Under the pieces are notes generated by a model. The model was not told the origin of the DNA, did not search any database, and saw only the letters and a program-made list of their open reading frames with translations. Positions 49,601-60,900 of a stretch of DNA of 64,000 nt are shown in pieces; the first letter of the stretch is position 1, and every line of letters begins with the position of its first letter. Both the position numbers and the translations under genes were made by a program. The stretch is from assembly GCF_002865645.1 (NCBI RefSeq), contig NW_020194555.1:2320288-2384287 (forward strand), written 5' to 3'. Source of the DNA: Hyaloscypha bicolor E. Its lineage: Eukaryota > Ascomycota > Leotiomycetes > Helotiales > Hyaloscyphaceae.

Positions 49601-52600
49601 CCATATTAGATACTACTATTATTAAACTCATATTATATTATCTTATAAGATTATATAATTATAGGACTATATTATAGCCTATTTAGTATAGTATATTATT
49701 AAACCTCCTAACCTGAATTTTATAAAAAGAAATAAAATACTAGATATATAAATAAATAAATTAGAATAAGAATTAAGATCTAAAATAGTTTATAATTTAG
49801 TAAAAATATAATATAATAGGCTTTAGATTCAAATATAACTTTTATTACTAATTTATAAATTACTCTTTTAGTATATACTTATAATACCTATATATATAGA
49901 CCTGAGCCAGAGATATAATACTAATAAGTAACTTCTTCTAGTATAAATAGCTCAGAAATAGATATTTAAATAGCTTTATTATAAAAGTAGCTAATATTAT
50001 TACAGAAAGAAATCTAAAAGTATCTGAGTTTAAAAGCTAGTAATATAGATTATTAATACTAATAGCCTTATTTTCTTTAATATACTTCTATATTAATTCT
50101 ATTATAATTAATAAAAGGGCCTTAATATTATAAAATATATTTCTTAACTTAGGTATTATATAATAATACTCTAGATTTATTATAAGATTAGATTAACTCA
50201 TATATTACTCGATATTAGAAAGGTTATTTACTAATTTTTATATTACTATTTATATTTAATAAGATATTTAAATAAATAAGAAATATATATTTAAACTTTT
50301 CTATTTTAAGATAAGCTATACTAGTAATAATCTACTATAATTAGTATATATTTTTAAATAAATTATAAAAGCTTACTTATTCTAGAATAGCTATAATTTA
50401 TTACTTATCTAAATAAGCTAGTAATCTTATAATCCGTTTAAGGGAAAAAGATATATATTTAAGAACTATATAAAAGCTATTATTAGTTATAAAAGCTTTA
50501 AGAGTAATAACGAGATTCTAATACTAAAGCTATTAATATATATATAGTATTTTCGAGGCTGCCTGAATTAGAAATGCTTTTATATAAACGAGCTTAATAA
50601 AAGCAGTTTTTTAAATAGTTACTTCTATAAGGCTACCGAGCTTAGTATTATATATCTTCTTATATTTGCTTTAAGGGAATTCCTATACTACTCTAACTTA
50701 GAGAAAGCTACTTATTATAGATCTAATAGTCCTTAATATTACCTTTTTAGTCCTAGTTAAAATATCTGAGGTATTTTCTCGAGAGTTAGTTCTTTTCCTA
50801 TTTAAGGTATTAGTTTTTAGAATTAAGCTAAGTAACTTATATAAGATAGTATATTTTATTACTTTAGTTAGTTTAGCCCCTACTAATACGAGTATATTAA
50901 TCTATATATAATAATTATTAGAGGAACTTATTTTGGGAATATAGGTAAGTAATAGAGTTAGGAAAGCCGGTATTAGAATAAGATAAGATATATATAATAA
51001 GAAAAGGTTAAATAAAGAACTAAATAAGAAATAGGTTATATATCCTTATTATATATATAGTCTAGAAAATAGTTAGAGACTCAGATAAGCCAAGGCTACT
51101 ATATTAAAACTTTAACTAAATTAGAAATAAAGAATAATAGAATTTGGCTCTCTTATTTTATCTTAAATAAATAACCTTACTTTATATCTATTTCTTTTTA
51201 TTCTTTCCCGAAATACCTTCTATTACTATTCTAGAATATAATAAACTTCTATTATAGCTAAAATAAATATTTATAAGATCTATTAATCTTTAAATAAAAG
51301 CTAAGGCTCGAGAGTAATTTACTAAATAAAGATATTATATATATTATAATTAAAGTATATAATTTCTACTCGATTACTATATACTAAGACTAGGGCCTAA
51401 GTCTAACTAGAATAACCTTATTAGTAAGGCTTATAATATAAATTCTTCTAATTTCATTTACTAAATCTATTTAGTATATTCTATTTATATCTAGTTATAT
51501 TAACTTTTTCCCTAATTCTATAAAGCTTTTATAATAAGTATTAACTTTCCGAAAACAAATTATCTTAAAACTTTCCTAATAGAGATTTCTCATATTATTA
51601 TTAATTTTCTCAGGCTCTAGAAAATTAAGAATCTATCTTATATTAGTAAATAACTAAAAGAGATATATTTGCTATTCCTCTTTTATTATATTAAGTTTTA
51701 GTTCTTAGAAGCCGGATTTAATAAACTTAAAAGCCTATTAAAATCAGGTACTTATAATTATATTATTTCTTTTATTTATATAGTTCTGGAATTACTAAAG
51801 GCTAGTAAATACCTCTCTTACTAGACTAGACCTATACTAATACTACTTGAAATCTCATATAGATATACTAGACTTTAATTATTTTAAGTCTAATATCTTA
51901 ACTTCTAATAGCTATATAGAAACCGCAAAAAAGTTATATAATATAAGTAATAAAGCAAATAAATGCCTTCTATATATAGTTATTTATAAAACCATATATA
52001 GTATTTATAAAAAGTAGTATAATATTATAGATAGTAATACTAACTTTTTAGTTCTATTATTTACTCTTGAAATACTTCTTTATTTAATAAAAATAGGCTT
52101 GTCTTTTTATAAGATAATAAAATTAGATAATGCCTTATTATAGTTCTTTACTTTAAATATAATTATAATAAAAGAAAAGTTCTATAAATATTATATCCAA
52201 GTTATTTCTAATATTATTAAGAGTACTAGAAAAAGCGGTATTATTATTTATATTATTAGCTTATTAGAGTTTGACCTTTTATATTACTATATATAATAAG
52301 TTCCTAACCTAAGTACTCTATTAGAATTTCTTAGAAAGCTCCTGGAATTTATTTAGGTTCTATATTTAACTTAATTAAATTCTTTTCTAGAATTATTATC
52401 CTATAATATACTAAATCTCTATTAGCTTAATATATATTATATAATATTTAAATATAATATATTAGAGTATTTTCTAGAAACGAATAAAAGATCTATTTAT
52501 TCTATTAGCTTTTATAATATTAAAATTACTAGTTTGAATTAGTAAAATTACTTTTCTAAACTATTCTCAGATATACTTTACTAGATACTAAATATATTAT

Positions 52601-53850
52601 AGTCTATACTATATTAAATAGTTAATTATAGCTATTTTCTCTTTTATAAAAAGAAATAAAAGCTATTATTAAATAATAACTACTTATAGTATCTTACTAG
52701 AACTTTAATAAAGAGAAATTTTAAAAAAGTATAATAATATAAGAATTAGAAAAAGACTAGAGTAAGGATATATAAGGTTTATTAAAAAGGTAATTAGCCT
52801 CTAGTTAGAAATAAAGTATATAGTAATAAAGCAGGAACTATAAGTAAGAAGAAAAGCAAATATTTAAAAGAAGTACTTATTATAGGATAAAGATATAATT
52901 TATATAGCCTAGCTATATATATAACCTTACTTTTAATTTTTATATCCTTAATTATATAATATTAGATATAAAATCGTATTACCCAAAAGATATTTAATTT
53001 ACAAATTTATAGCTTTTTTTTTTCCCTAACTAATAAAAATTCCTATATTAAGTCTATAATTAAAGTAAATAGGTAGCCGGTAAAGAGAATAGTAAAAGAA
53101 AGTAAAGTAAGAGATAAATAATAAATAGAGAAGATAGGTATTTTAAGAATAAGTAAATAGATTATACTAAGAAAGCTTAAGAAAATAGGAAATAATAAAT
53201 AAGTAATAATAGCCTTCTAAATACTACTAGTTAATAGTTATAGAGGTCTGAAAAAGTAAAGTAAAATACTATTTATAAGTTCTAGAAATAATATATTTCT
53301 AGGAAATATATATTACTAAGAAATTTCTCTAAGATATTATATTCTCCTATAACTTACTTTTAAAGAGATTATAGCTTCTAGAAGAAATCTTCTCGAAGCT
53401 AGCTATTCTCAGAAGTTCTTTTTAAGAAGATTTCTCTTATATAAAATATATTTCTTAAATATTACTTCTAGATATACTCGTCTTTTTAGAGACTTCTCTT
53501 ATATTCTCTTCTTTTCTTAAAAGATTTTTCTAGTACTCTAAATCTTCTAGATATAGTATTTTTCTAAGAAATATCTTTTAGTATTTTATTATTCCTAAAA
53601 TTAGTAATATAGCCGGCCCTAAAAGTAATATATACTAAGTTAATTACCTAAAGCTATTTTTAATAATAGAATAATTCTAGTATTTAAATATTATATTAAT
53701 AGTAAAGATATATAAACGAACTTAAATAAATAGAAAACATCTAGAAAGAAAGCCTTTTTCGGCTCTTACTTCTTTTAGAGTACTTATAATAATATATAAA
53801 TATAAAGCTTCTAGAAAATATCTTCTTCTTTTATTTTTCTTATTTATAAT
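43611..53850. other. RIPed block with unassigned coding-like remnants
   Basis: About 10 kb, AT-rich, no intact ORF. Quasi-open stretches exist: minus strand about 44,400-43,990; plus strand about 46,100-47,060 after a pyrimidine-rich leader (45,800-46,060); plus about 47,060-47,960; plus about 50,400-50,760. A Lys-rich run (AAG/AAA) lies at about 48,745-48,810. I recognise no family in any of them and found no LTR pair. They are probably old genes or transposons destroyed by RIP. Confidence 0.4.
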
Positions 53851-53949
53851 TTTCTATTTTTATATTAGAATTTCCTATAATCTATTTCTTTTCTTTATAG
53901 AATAAATAGTATTTAAGATATAGTATTCTTAAGCCTATCTAGAGGCCTT

Positions 53950-54056
53950 ATAGCTAGAGGTAAAGATATAGTAGATATATAAAGAATCTGCTTATATTAG
54001 CCTTAATATATTATATTTTTAAAGAAATAAATATAGGAATCTTAATAGAAAGTATA
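53950..54056 (+). pseudogene. DUF3723 relic, N-terminal piece before the solo LTR
   Basis: Immediately left of the 54,057 solo LTR the plus strand reads YRNLNRKY. With the LTR and one GTATA copy removed it continues INYLKKYF, the start of a DUF3723 domain (family pattern DRH-V-x2-L...F). The start codon is not visible, so the left limit is approximate. Confidence 0.55.
54052..54056. repeat. target-site duplication GTATA (left)
   Basis: Five-base duplication. The matching copy is at 54,300-54,304. Confidence 0.85.
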
Positions 54057-54299
54057 TGTGATGTGTGCAGGGTCGCACGTGACTTAAGGGCATGTGACGA
54101 ACCTCGGATATCGCGGGTGTCGATCAGGGAGTTCGGCAGCCCTTCGATATCCCAACAACCCACTGCCTCCTATTTAGAGGGGGCTTCCCTGGACCTCACA
54201 GGAGGGACAGAGATTAGTTCTGTACTGAATTTAACACTGTGGTTTCACAACACACTGATTCATTCTATTGTCTTATTGCCTACCAACAAACACCTCACA
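54057..54299 (+). mobile_element. solo LTR, 243 bp, little RIP
   Basis: GC-normal island with TG...CA ends (TGTGATGTG ... CACCTCACA) and GTATA on both sides. It is inserted inside the DUF3723 relic. No internal region. Sequence differs from the 41,147 solo LTR, so it is probably a different family, though both carry GCACGTGAC. The 81-codon ORF inside is incidental. Confidence 0.85.
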
Positions 54300-55979
54300 G
54301 TATATTAATTATCTAAAGAAATATTTCTAGAGAAATAAATATTACTAGCTAGAAAAAAGAAATTATATTAAGGCAATTATTAATTAGCTATACCTTAATA
54401 TAGTACTATAGAATTCGGATATCTCTGCCTATAAGCTACTAACTAATAAACCAAATAGTTACTTTAAGCTAAGTTTCCTAGCCGGCTTTAAGCTTTATTA
54501 TATCTATAGATAATATAGAATATAAGCTATATGAGAATTCCTTTTATTATATAATAAATAGTAGATAATTAATTTCTATATATTAAATAGGTACTAATAT
54601 TTTTTTACTAGATTCGAAGTATTTATTTCTATACTAGATCTTAATAATAGCTTGAAATAATATTTCTATAAGTAGTATTTAAATAAAAACAAGCCAAATA
54701 ATAGAGAGATATATTATAAAATATAGAAATATTATTTTTAGAGTAATATTAAATCCGAAATATAATAAAAGGCTTATTTATAAGATTATAGATTAAAGAA
54801 CCTAAAGGAATTCCTTATTAATAAAAAGCTAATTATTAGATTTAATATCTTATTAGATATTCCCGGCCTCTAGAATAAAATAATACTAATTATATTATAA
54901 AAGATAATAGTAATAGGCTATAAAAATATAAGTAATTCTATTTTTCTATTACTAGTACTAAATTTCACTCTAGGAAATCTTATATTATTTCGGGAATATT
55001 AAGAAAGAACTTTTAGTTCTTATTAGAAAAGATTAGTAAATACTTAAGGAATTTAATTAACTAACTATAATAGCCTTAAAATTGAGAATACTAGATATAT
55101 TAATAGCAGATATATAGTTTTTTAGGAGCTAGATCCGAGAAAGTATTATATTTAGTATATTTACTAATTATAAATATAATTAAATCTTATATAGACTATT
55201 AATAATTAATAGGCTAATTTTAATTCTCTTTTTCTTTTTTCGGGATCTTAATTACTTCTAGTTTCTTATTAATTATTTAAAGAAATTAGTTATTATCTCT
55301 CTATAGGGAAGTATATATAAGACTATTTAAAGCAAATATACTAGTATTAACTAGTAAAAGAAATAGATTAAAATTCAAGTTATAGAAAATACTTTTATAT
55401 CTAAATTAAAAACTAATATAAATCGGGTAAACCTAAAAGAGTAATAGCTTATTACTTTTACTATATACTTTTACTCTTATATATTACGAGACTTTATTAG
55501 GAAAGATATTATAAGGAAAGTAATAATAAGAATAAACTAAGCTATTTTATACTAGCTTATAAATCTTATTTATTAACTAGAATTCAAGACTCCCTAAATT
55601 AATATTCTAAGATAGTATTTAAGCTTATGAATTACTAGAAATAATAACCTATACTTCTTACTTCTATATATAACCTCTGGATATAGTATTAAAAAGTATT
55701 AAAAATCTGGGATTTCTTATACTAAAGTATATAAAGAAAATTAATATTCTTTATTTATTAATTACTTTTATAATATATAGGTATATTAAAATAAGGAGAT
55801 TATATTCTTCTTTATTCGGAAATTCATATATCTAGTATTCTTTAGTAAACCGAATAAGGCAAGTATAATTTACTTATTACTAATTTCTTCTTTCTATAAT
55901 AGCTTAGCTATTAGTTCTACTTATATTACTAGCAAGCTCCAAAGAGCCTCCGAGAATTTAGAGGCGGGTAATAGATATT

Positions 55980-56708
55980 TATTAAACTAGGAGAGGTTAG
56001 AATAAGAAAGGCGAGACTAAGATAGATAAGAAGAAGAGAGACGAGAAGAGGAGAGATAAGAAGAGAAAAGGCAGGAAGAGAAGAGGCAGGAATAAGAGAG
56101 ATTAGAGAAAGAGAAATAAAAGCTTAAGAGAATAGAGAAAACTCTAGAGTAAGAGAACCTATAAGAAAAGTTAGTATAAGCTTTATAAATATAATAAAAC
56201 TTGAAATAAGAGAAGTAATATTAGTAGTAATACGAGAAGTAAGAATAAGAAAAGCAAGAGAAAAAGAGGTAGTAATAAGAAACTCGGGAATAAGAGAGGT
56301 AAATATAAGAGGTACTAGTATAGGGAAAAACCCTTAATAATTTAGAGTAGACTTAGAAGCATTATATATAAATTAATATAGAGAGCCTTATTTCTAGTAT
56401 TATTAGAAATTAGACGAATATTTTTACTATAGGCCAAGTATAAGAATAAGAGCTAGAGATTATAGGCTCGGATATATAATTAGATTAAGAACTAGTAATA
56501 GTAGACCCTACTTTAAATACTACTTATAATCTATAAGAGCTAGAGCGGGAAAGATAAGAATAAGAAAGATAAGAATAAGAGAAATAAGAATAAAAAAGAT
56601 AAGAATAGGAAAGATTAGAGCTATAGAAAATAGGGGAAAGATTAGAGTAAGAGAACTTATAAGAAAAATTAGTATAAGCTTTATAAGTATAAAAAAACTT
56701 AAAATAAA

Positions 56709-56745
<37 letters not shown>

Positions 56746-57380
56746 TAAGAAATAAGAGCAAGAAAGAGAAAAGAAAAAGAGGTAGTAGTAAAAGACTCGG
56801 AAATAAGAGAGGTAAGAGTAAGAGATACTAGTATAAGGGAGAACTTTTAATAATTTAGAGCAGGCTAGGAAATATTATATATAAATTAATATAAAGAGTC
56901 TCGTTTCTAGTACTATTAAGAATTAGAGGAATCTCTTTATTATAGGCCTTTAGTCGGGCCGAGAGCTAGTAGTAGTAAACTCTAGCCCAAGTACTATTCG
57001 TAATCTACTAGAAAGTTTAGAGTAAGAAAGGTTAGAGTAAGAGAGATTAGAGTAAGAGAGGTTAGAATAAGAAAAGCTAGAGTAAGAGAGGTTAGAATAA
57101 GAGAGACTAAAGTAGGAGAGACTAGAATAAAAGAAATTAGAATAAGAGAAATTAGAGAGATTAGAATAAGAGAGGCTAGAATAGGAAAAGTTATAAGAAA
57201 GCTTTATATAGAAGCTCCGGGAGCAGGAAAAATTAGATTAAGAGAAGTAAGAATAAAAGAAATATAAATAGAAATAAAAGAAATAAGAAGAAAAATAAGA
57301 AAAGCGGGAACTAGATAAGTAAAAAAAGAGAAGTAGAAATAAGAGAAATAAGAATAAAAGAAATCGGAATAAAAGAAAAT
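55980..57380 (+). repeat. purine-rich repeats with a 513-bp tandem duplication
   Basis: Purine-rich AGAGNNAGA-type DNA encoding the charged tail of the DUF3723 relic. Within it a segment starting near 56,238 recurs with a period of about 513 bp (compare GAGGTAGTA at 56,266 and 56,779, each followed by the same ACTCGG...TAATATA order). A third, weaker stretch lies at 57,000-57,370. Confidence 0.65.
56704..56742. repeat. (AAT)n microsatellite
   Basis: Uninterrupted AAT trinucleotide run of about 12 units inside the purine-rich tail region. Confidence 0.85.
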
Positions 57381-57980
57381 AATTAAGTCAGAGGGAAGTT
57401 TAGCTATAAAGGGTATTAAACTAAGACCCAGGAAGTAATAGGTAAGGTTATATTCTCTATTATTCTTTTTAGTAAACTCATTTCTATAGAATCTAACTTT
57501 ACTAATATAAATACTAGACTTTATCTAAATTATATTTAAGATTTAGGAATAAGATATTTAGAAAACTATTTAAAGTTTTTATATTTATTTCTCTAATCTA
57601 TCCGAGATTAAATAAATAATAGTAAAGTATATAAGAAAGAAAAAATAAATAAGGATATATAATACTAATTTAAATATTCTAATTTTATAAATATATTTCT
57701 AAGCTATAATTACTAATAAAAGCAATATATTACTTTTAATTTCAGAGAAAGAAATTAATATTAATAAAGAGCTAGAAGCTTCTATCTTTTAATTATTATC
57801 TAAACTAGACTTATAAATAGAGGCTAGTATTAAGTAAGGTTATCTAGTAAGTATTAAGTAAAGTATATATTCTAATTCTTTTATTTCCTGAATTATTATA
57901 TAAGAATTCAGATCTATTTTTATTATATATCTATATCTCAAATAATTAGTATATAATATCTATAACTAAATACAAATCAT

Positions 57981-60900
57981 ATAATAATATAAGAGAATTA
58001 AGCCTATATAAGAAATTTAATAAAAGTAATAGTAATAATAATAAAGCTATATTTAGGAGTCTTATAAATATTTATAGAACTACTTTATAGGTAATAAGTT
58101 TATAAAAATACCAGAAAGTTATAGTAATTAGTAACTAAATTTAGTAACTAGTTAAGAGCTAATAATAAATTGCAAGAAAGACTAGAATAAATTCTAGTTT
58201 TAAGAATAAGAAACTAAAAATAAATAAACTTTAAAAGAAAAACTCTAAGAAAAACTTCTTTATTATACTATACTATAAAATTGCATTATTATAGAAATTA
58301 TACTATTATAAGGAAAGTAAGGAAAGCTTAGATACTACTACTAGAGATTTAAAAGATACCTGATTTTAAAGTACCTAATTTAGAGAATATTTATCCTATT
58401 TAGAGAATATCTAATTTGGAAAGTATCTAATTTAGAAAGTATCTAATTTAGAGAATATCTAATTTAAAGAATATCTGATTTGAAAAGTATCTAATTTAGA
58501 GAATGTCTAATTTAGAGAATATCTGATTTAGAAAGTATCTAATTTAGAAGATATCTGATTTAGAAAATATCTAATTTAGAGGATATCTAATTTAGAGGAT
58601 ATCTAATTTAGAGAATATCTAATTTAGAAGATATCTGATTTAGAGAGTATCTAATTTAGAAAGTATCTGATTTAGAGAATATCTGATTTAGAGAATATCT
58701 AATTTAGAGAGTATTTAATTTAGAGAATACTAGTCTAGATATAATAGAAAGATATCTGGCCGGTTTTTAGTATATTACTTAAATAAGAGATATTTCTTAA
58801 GCCTAACTAATTATATAGTTCATTATTTTACTCTTTATAAAAGTACCAGAATTCCTTATCTTAAAACTTTTTTTTTTAAGAAGTAATAAATAAGAAGCAC
58901 TTCTTTAAATTAGATTTCCTTTAAATTAGAGGAATTTAAAGTTAACTCTTAAAAGAACTAGTTTAGGAACCTTTTTTAAATCAGATCTCCTTTAAATTAG
59001 ACTTTTTCTAAATTAGAGGAATTTAAAGTTAATTCCTAAGGGAACTAGTTTAGGCTCTCTATTTCCTATATCTCGGTTTCTAAACTACCTTATTACTTAA
59101 AGAGTATTAAAAATAGTCTAGAGAGATTACTTTTATATCTAGAATAGCCTTAGGAAAATAAATCCTATATAGATTAAATAAAATAATAAGAAAATAAAAA
59201 GAAAACGAGAGAATAAGGAAATAGCTAGAAGAATAAAGATATTAGTAAAGAGAATATATAAATTAGAAAAAGTTAATAGTATAGATATAGCTTTAATTAT
59301 TTCTAAATATAGTTAATATACTATATATAAATCTAGGAATTATAAAATATAATTATTACCTATAATAGAGATTATAAATAATAGTTTACTAAATCTATTT
59401 CTAGCCCTAATACTAATCTAGTAAATAGTATATTCTTTTCCGAGAAATATATTACTAGAGGATATTAAGAAGTGCTTATCTAAATATAATAAAGAAATAA
59501 ATATATCTCGAGAGAATAATAGTAATAAAAAAGCTAATTATAAAATAGAAAAGAGAATTAATTATAATATTAATTCCTATATACTAGAATAACTTTATTT
59601 ATTAGGGATCTAAATTAAAATCTCTACTATATAAATATATTATATTATAACTTAATTAGTTTACTAAATTAACTTAGAATAATATAATAATAAGAATACT
59701 ATCTAGTTTTAAATAAGAATATAAGATAACCGAGTACCTTTAAATAGTTATATAATAAGTTAGTAGGTTAAAAATAAAGTATTCTTAGTAATCTTAATAT
59801 ATACTAATTATATTACTAGGTTAGATATAGGACTAGTAAAATAATAGATTCTATTAGATTATTACTTTTATTAATTTAGTATTTTTAAATAAATATTTAG
59901 AAATCGATTCTATAAGCTTATATTCTATTTTAACTTACTATAATATCTATAATAATACTCGATTTATTTAGTAATACTTCTATATAATAGGCTCTAAATA
60001 TATATTTTTGGGCTATTAGATATTATTAGATAAATAAGACTAATTATATAAGCTCTTTTTAAATAGATCTACTATTAAAGAAGTTTTAGATTATCTAAAT
60101 AATAAATTAATAGTATTTTTTAAATATATAAGTTTTATATAAATTCTATAATAAATAAATTACTAACTTAGTTTTTATTTATTATTTCCAAATTAAGATA
60201 TATTAGGAAAAAAATATATTCTCTAATTCTATTATTATACTTAATTATATTTCCTCTATTACTATTATATCTAATATTAAAATACTACTTTAAACTCCTA
60301 AATAACTAGAGAAACGTCCTTAATTAGAGAGCTATACTAGAATAGTAATATAGAACTCAAGTAAAGCCAAAAAAAGCTCTTTAAAATAATAATACTAATC
60401 TTATTATTTCTTATAAGAAGTTAATTTACTTAGATTCTCTAATAATCTTAATTAGAATATTACTATATCTTAAGGCCTTTCTAGTCTAGAAAGTATTTCC
60501 TTAATTCTTTCTATTATATCCGAAAGATATATCCTATAGCTAAATAATAATATAGTAATTATTAATAGCTATTTACTAGTTTAGAGCCTAGTTTATATAA
60601 TAGAAAAAAACCTATAGTATATATTACTAGCTCTAAAGATATTCCTAACTTATAAAAGAGCTTGTTTTATTATTTCTATTAATAAGTTTACTATTTTATT
60701 AGAACCTATAATAGAACTATCTAGCTTTTTTATTATAGGTTTATTACCCGAGATAAATATATAATATAAAGGCTTTAATTAAGCCTATTTCTTTATTACT
60801 TATATATATCTAGTAAGTATAGCCGATTTTACTAATAATATATTTAGCTTAAAGGCTAGTAGATATACTTATAAGCTTTAATAAAATTCACTTAATATAC

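Larger units (their letters stand above)
54305..57980 (+). pseudogene. DUF3723 protein relic
   Basis: RIPed plus-strand gene. After the LTR it reads LEKRNYIKAIIN (54,345-54,390), FLAGFKLYYIYRQYRI (54,475-54,525), KNKPNNREIYYKI (about 54,690) and LLDIPGL (about 54,850). This is the conserved order of DUF3723: F-P-A-G...L-H-G-R-H-R, then K-x-S-D-G-E-I-Y, then L-L-D-I-P-G-L-W. A long Glu/Arg/Gln-rich tail follows (about 55,980-57,380). The C-terminal block SNILLLISEKEININKELEAS (57,720-57,785) matches the TNTILLIP-E-x-EIDIN motif that I recall in this family. Length and order suggest a nearly full-length gene before RIP and the LTR insertion. DUF3723 is a common accessory gene of Starship elements; its biochemical role is unknown. 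Confidence 0.7.

Noticed and set aside
54063..54308. 81-codon plus-strand ORF
   Set aside because: It lies within the solo LTR at 54,057-54,299 plus a few flanking bases. No protein features.
58346..58730. Possible CRISPR-like array
   Set aside because: The units are directly adjacent with no spacers. It is a minisatellite, and the genome is fungal.
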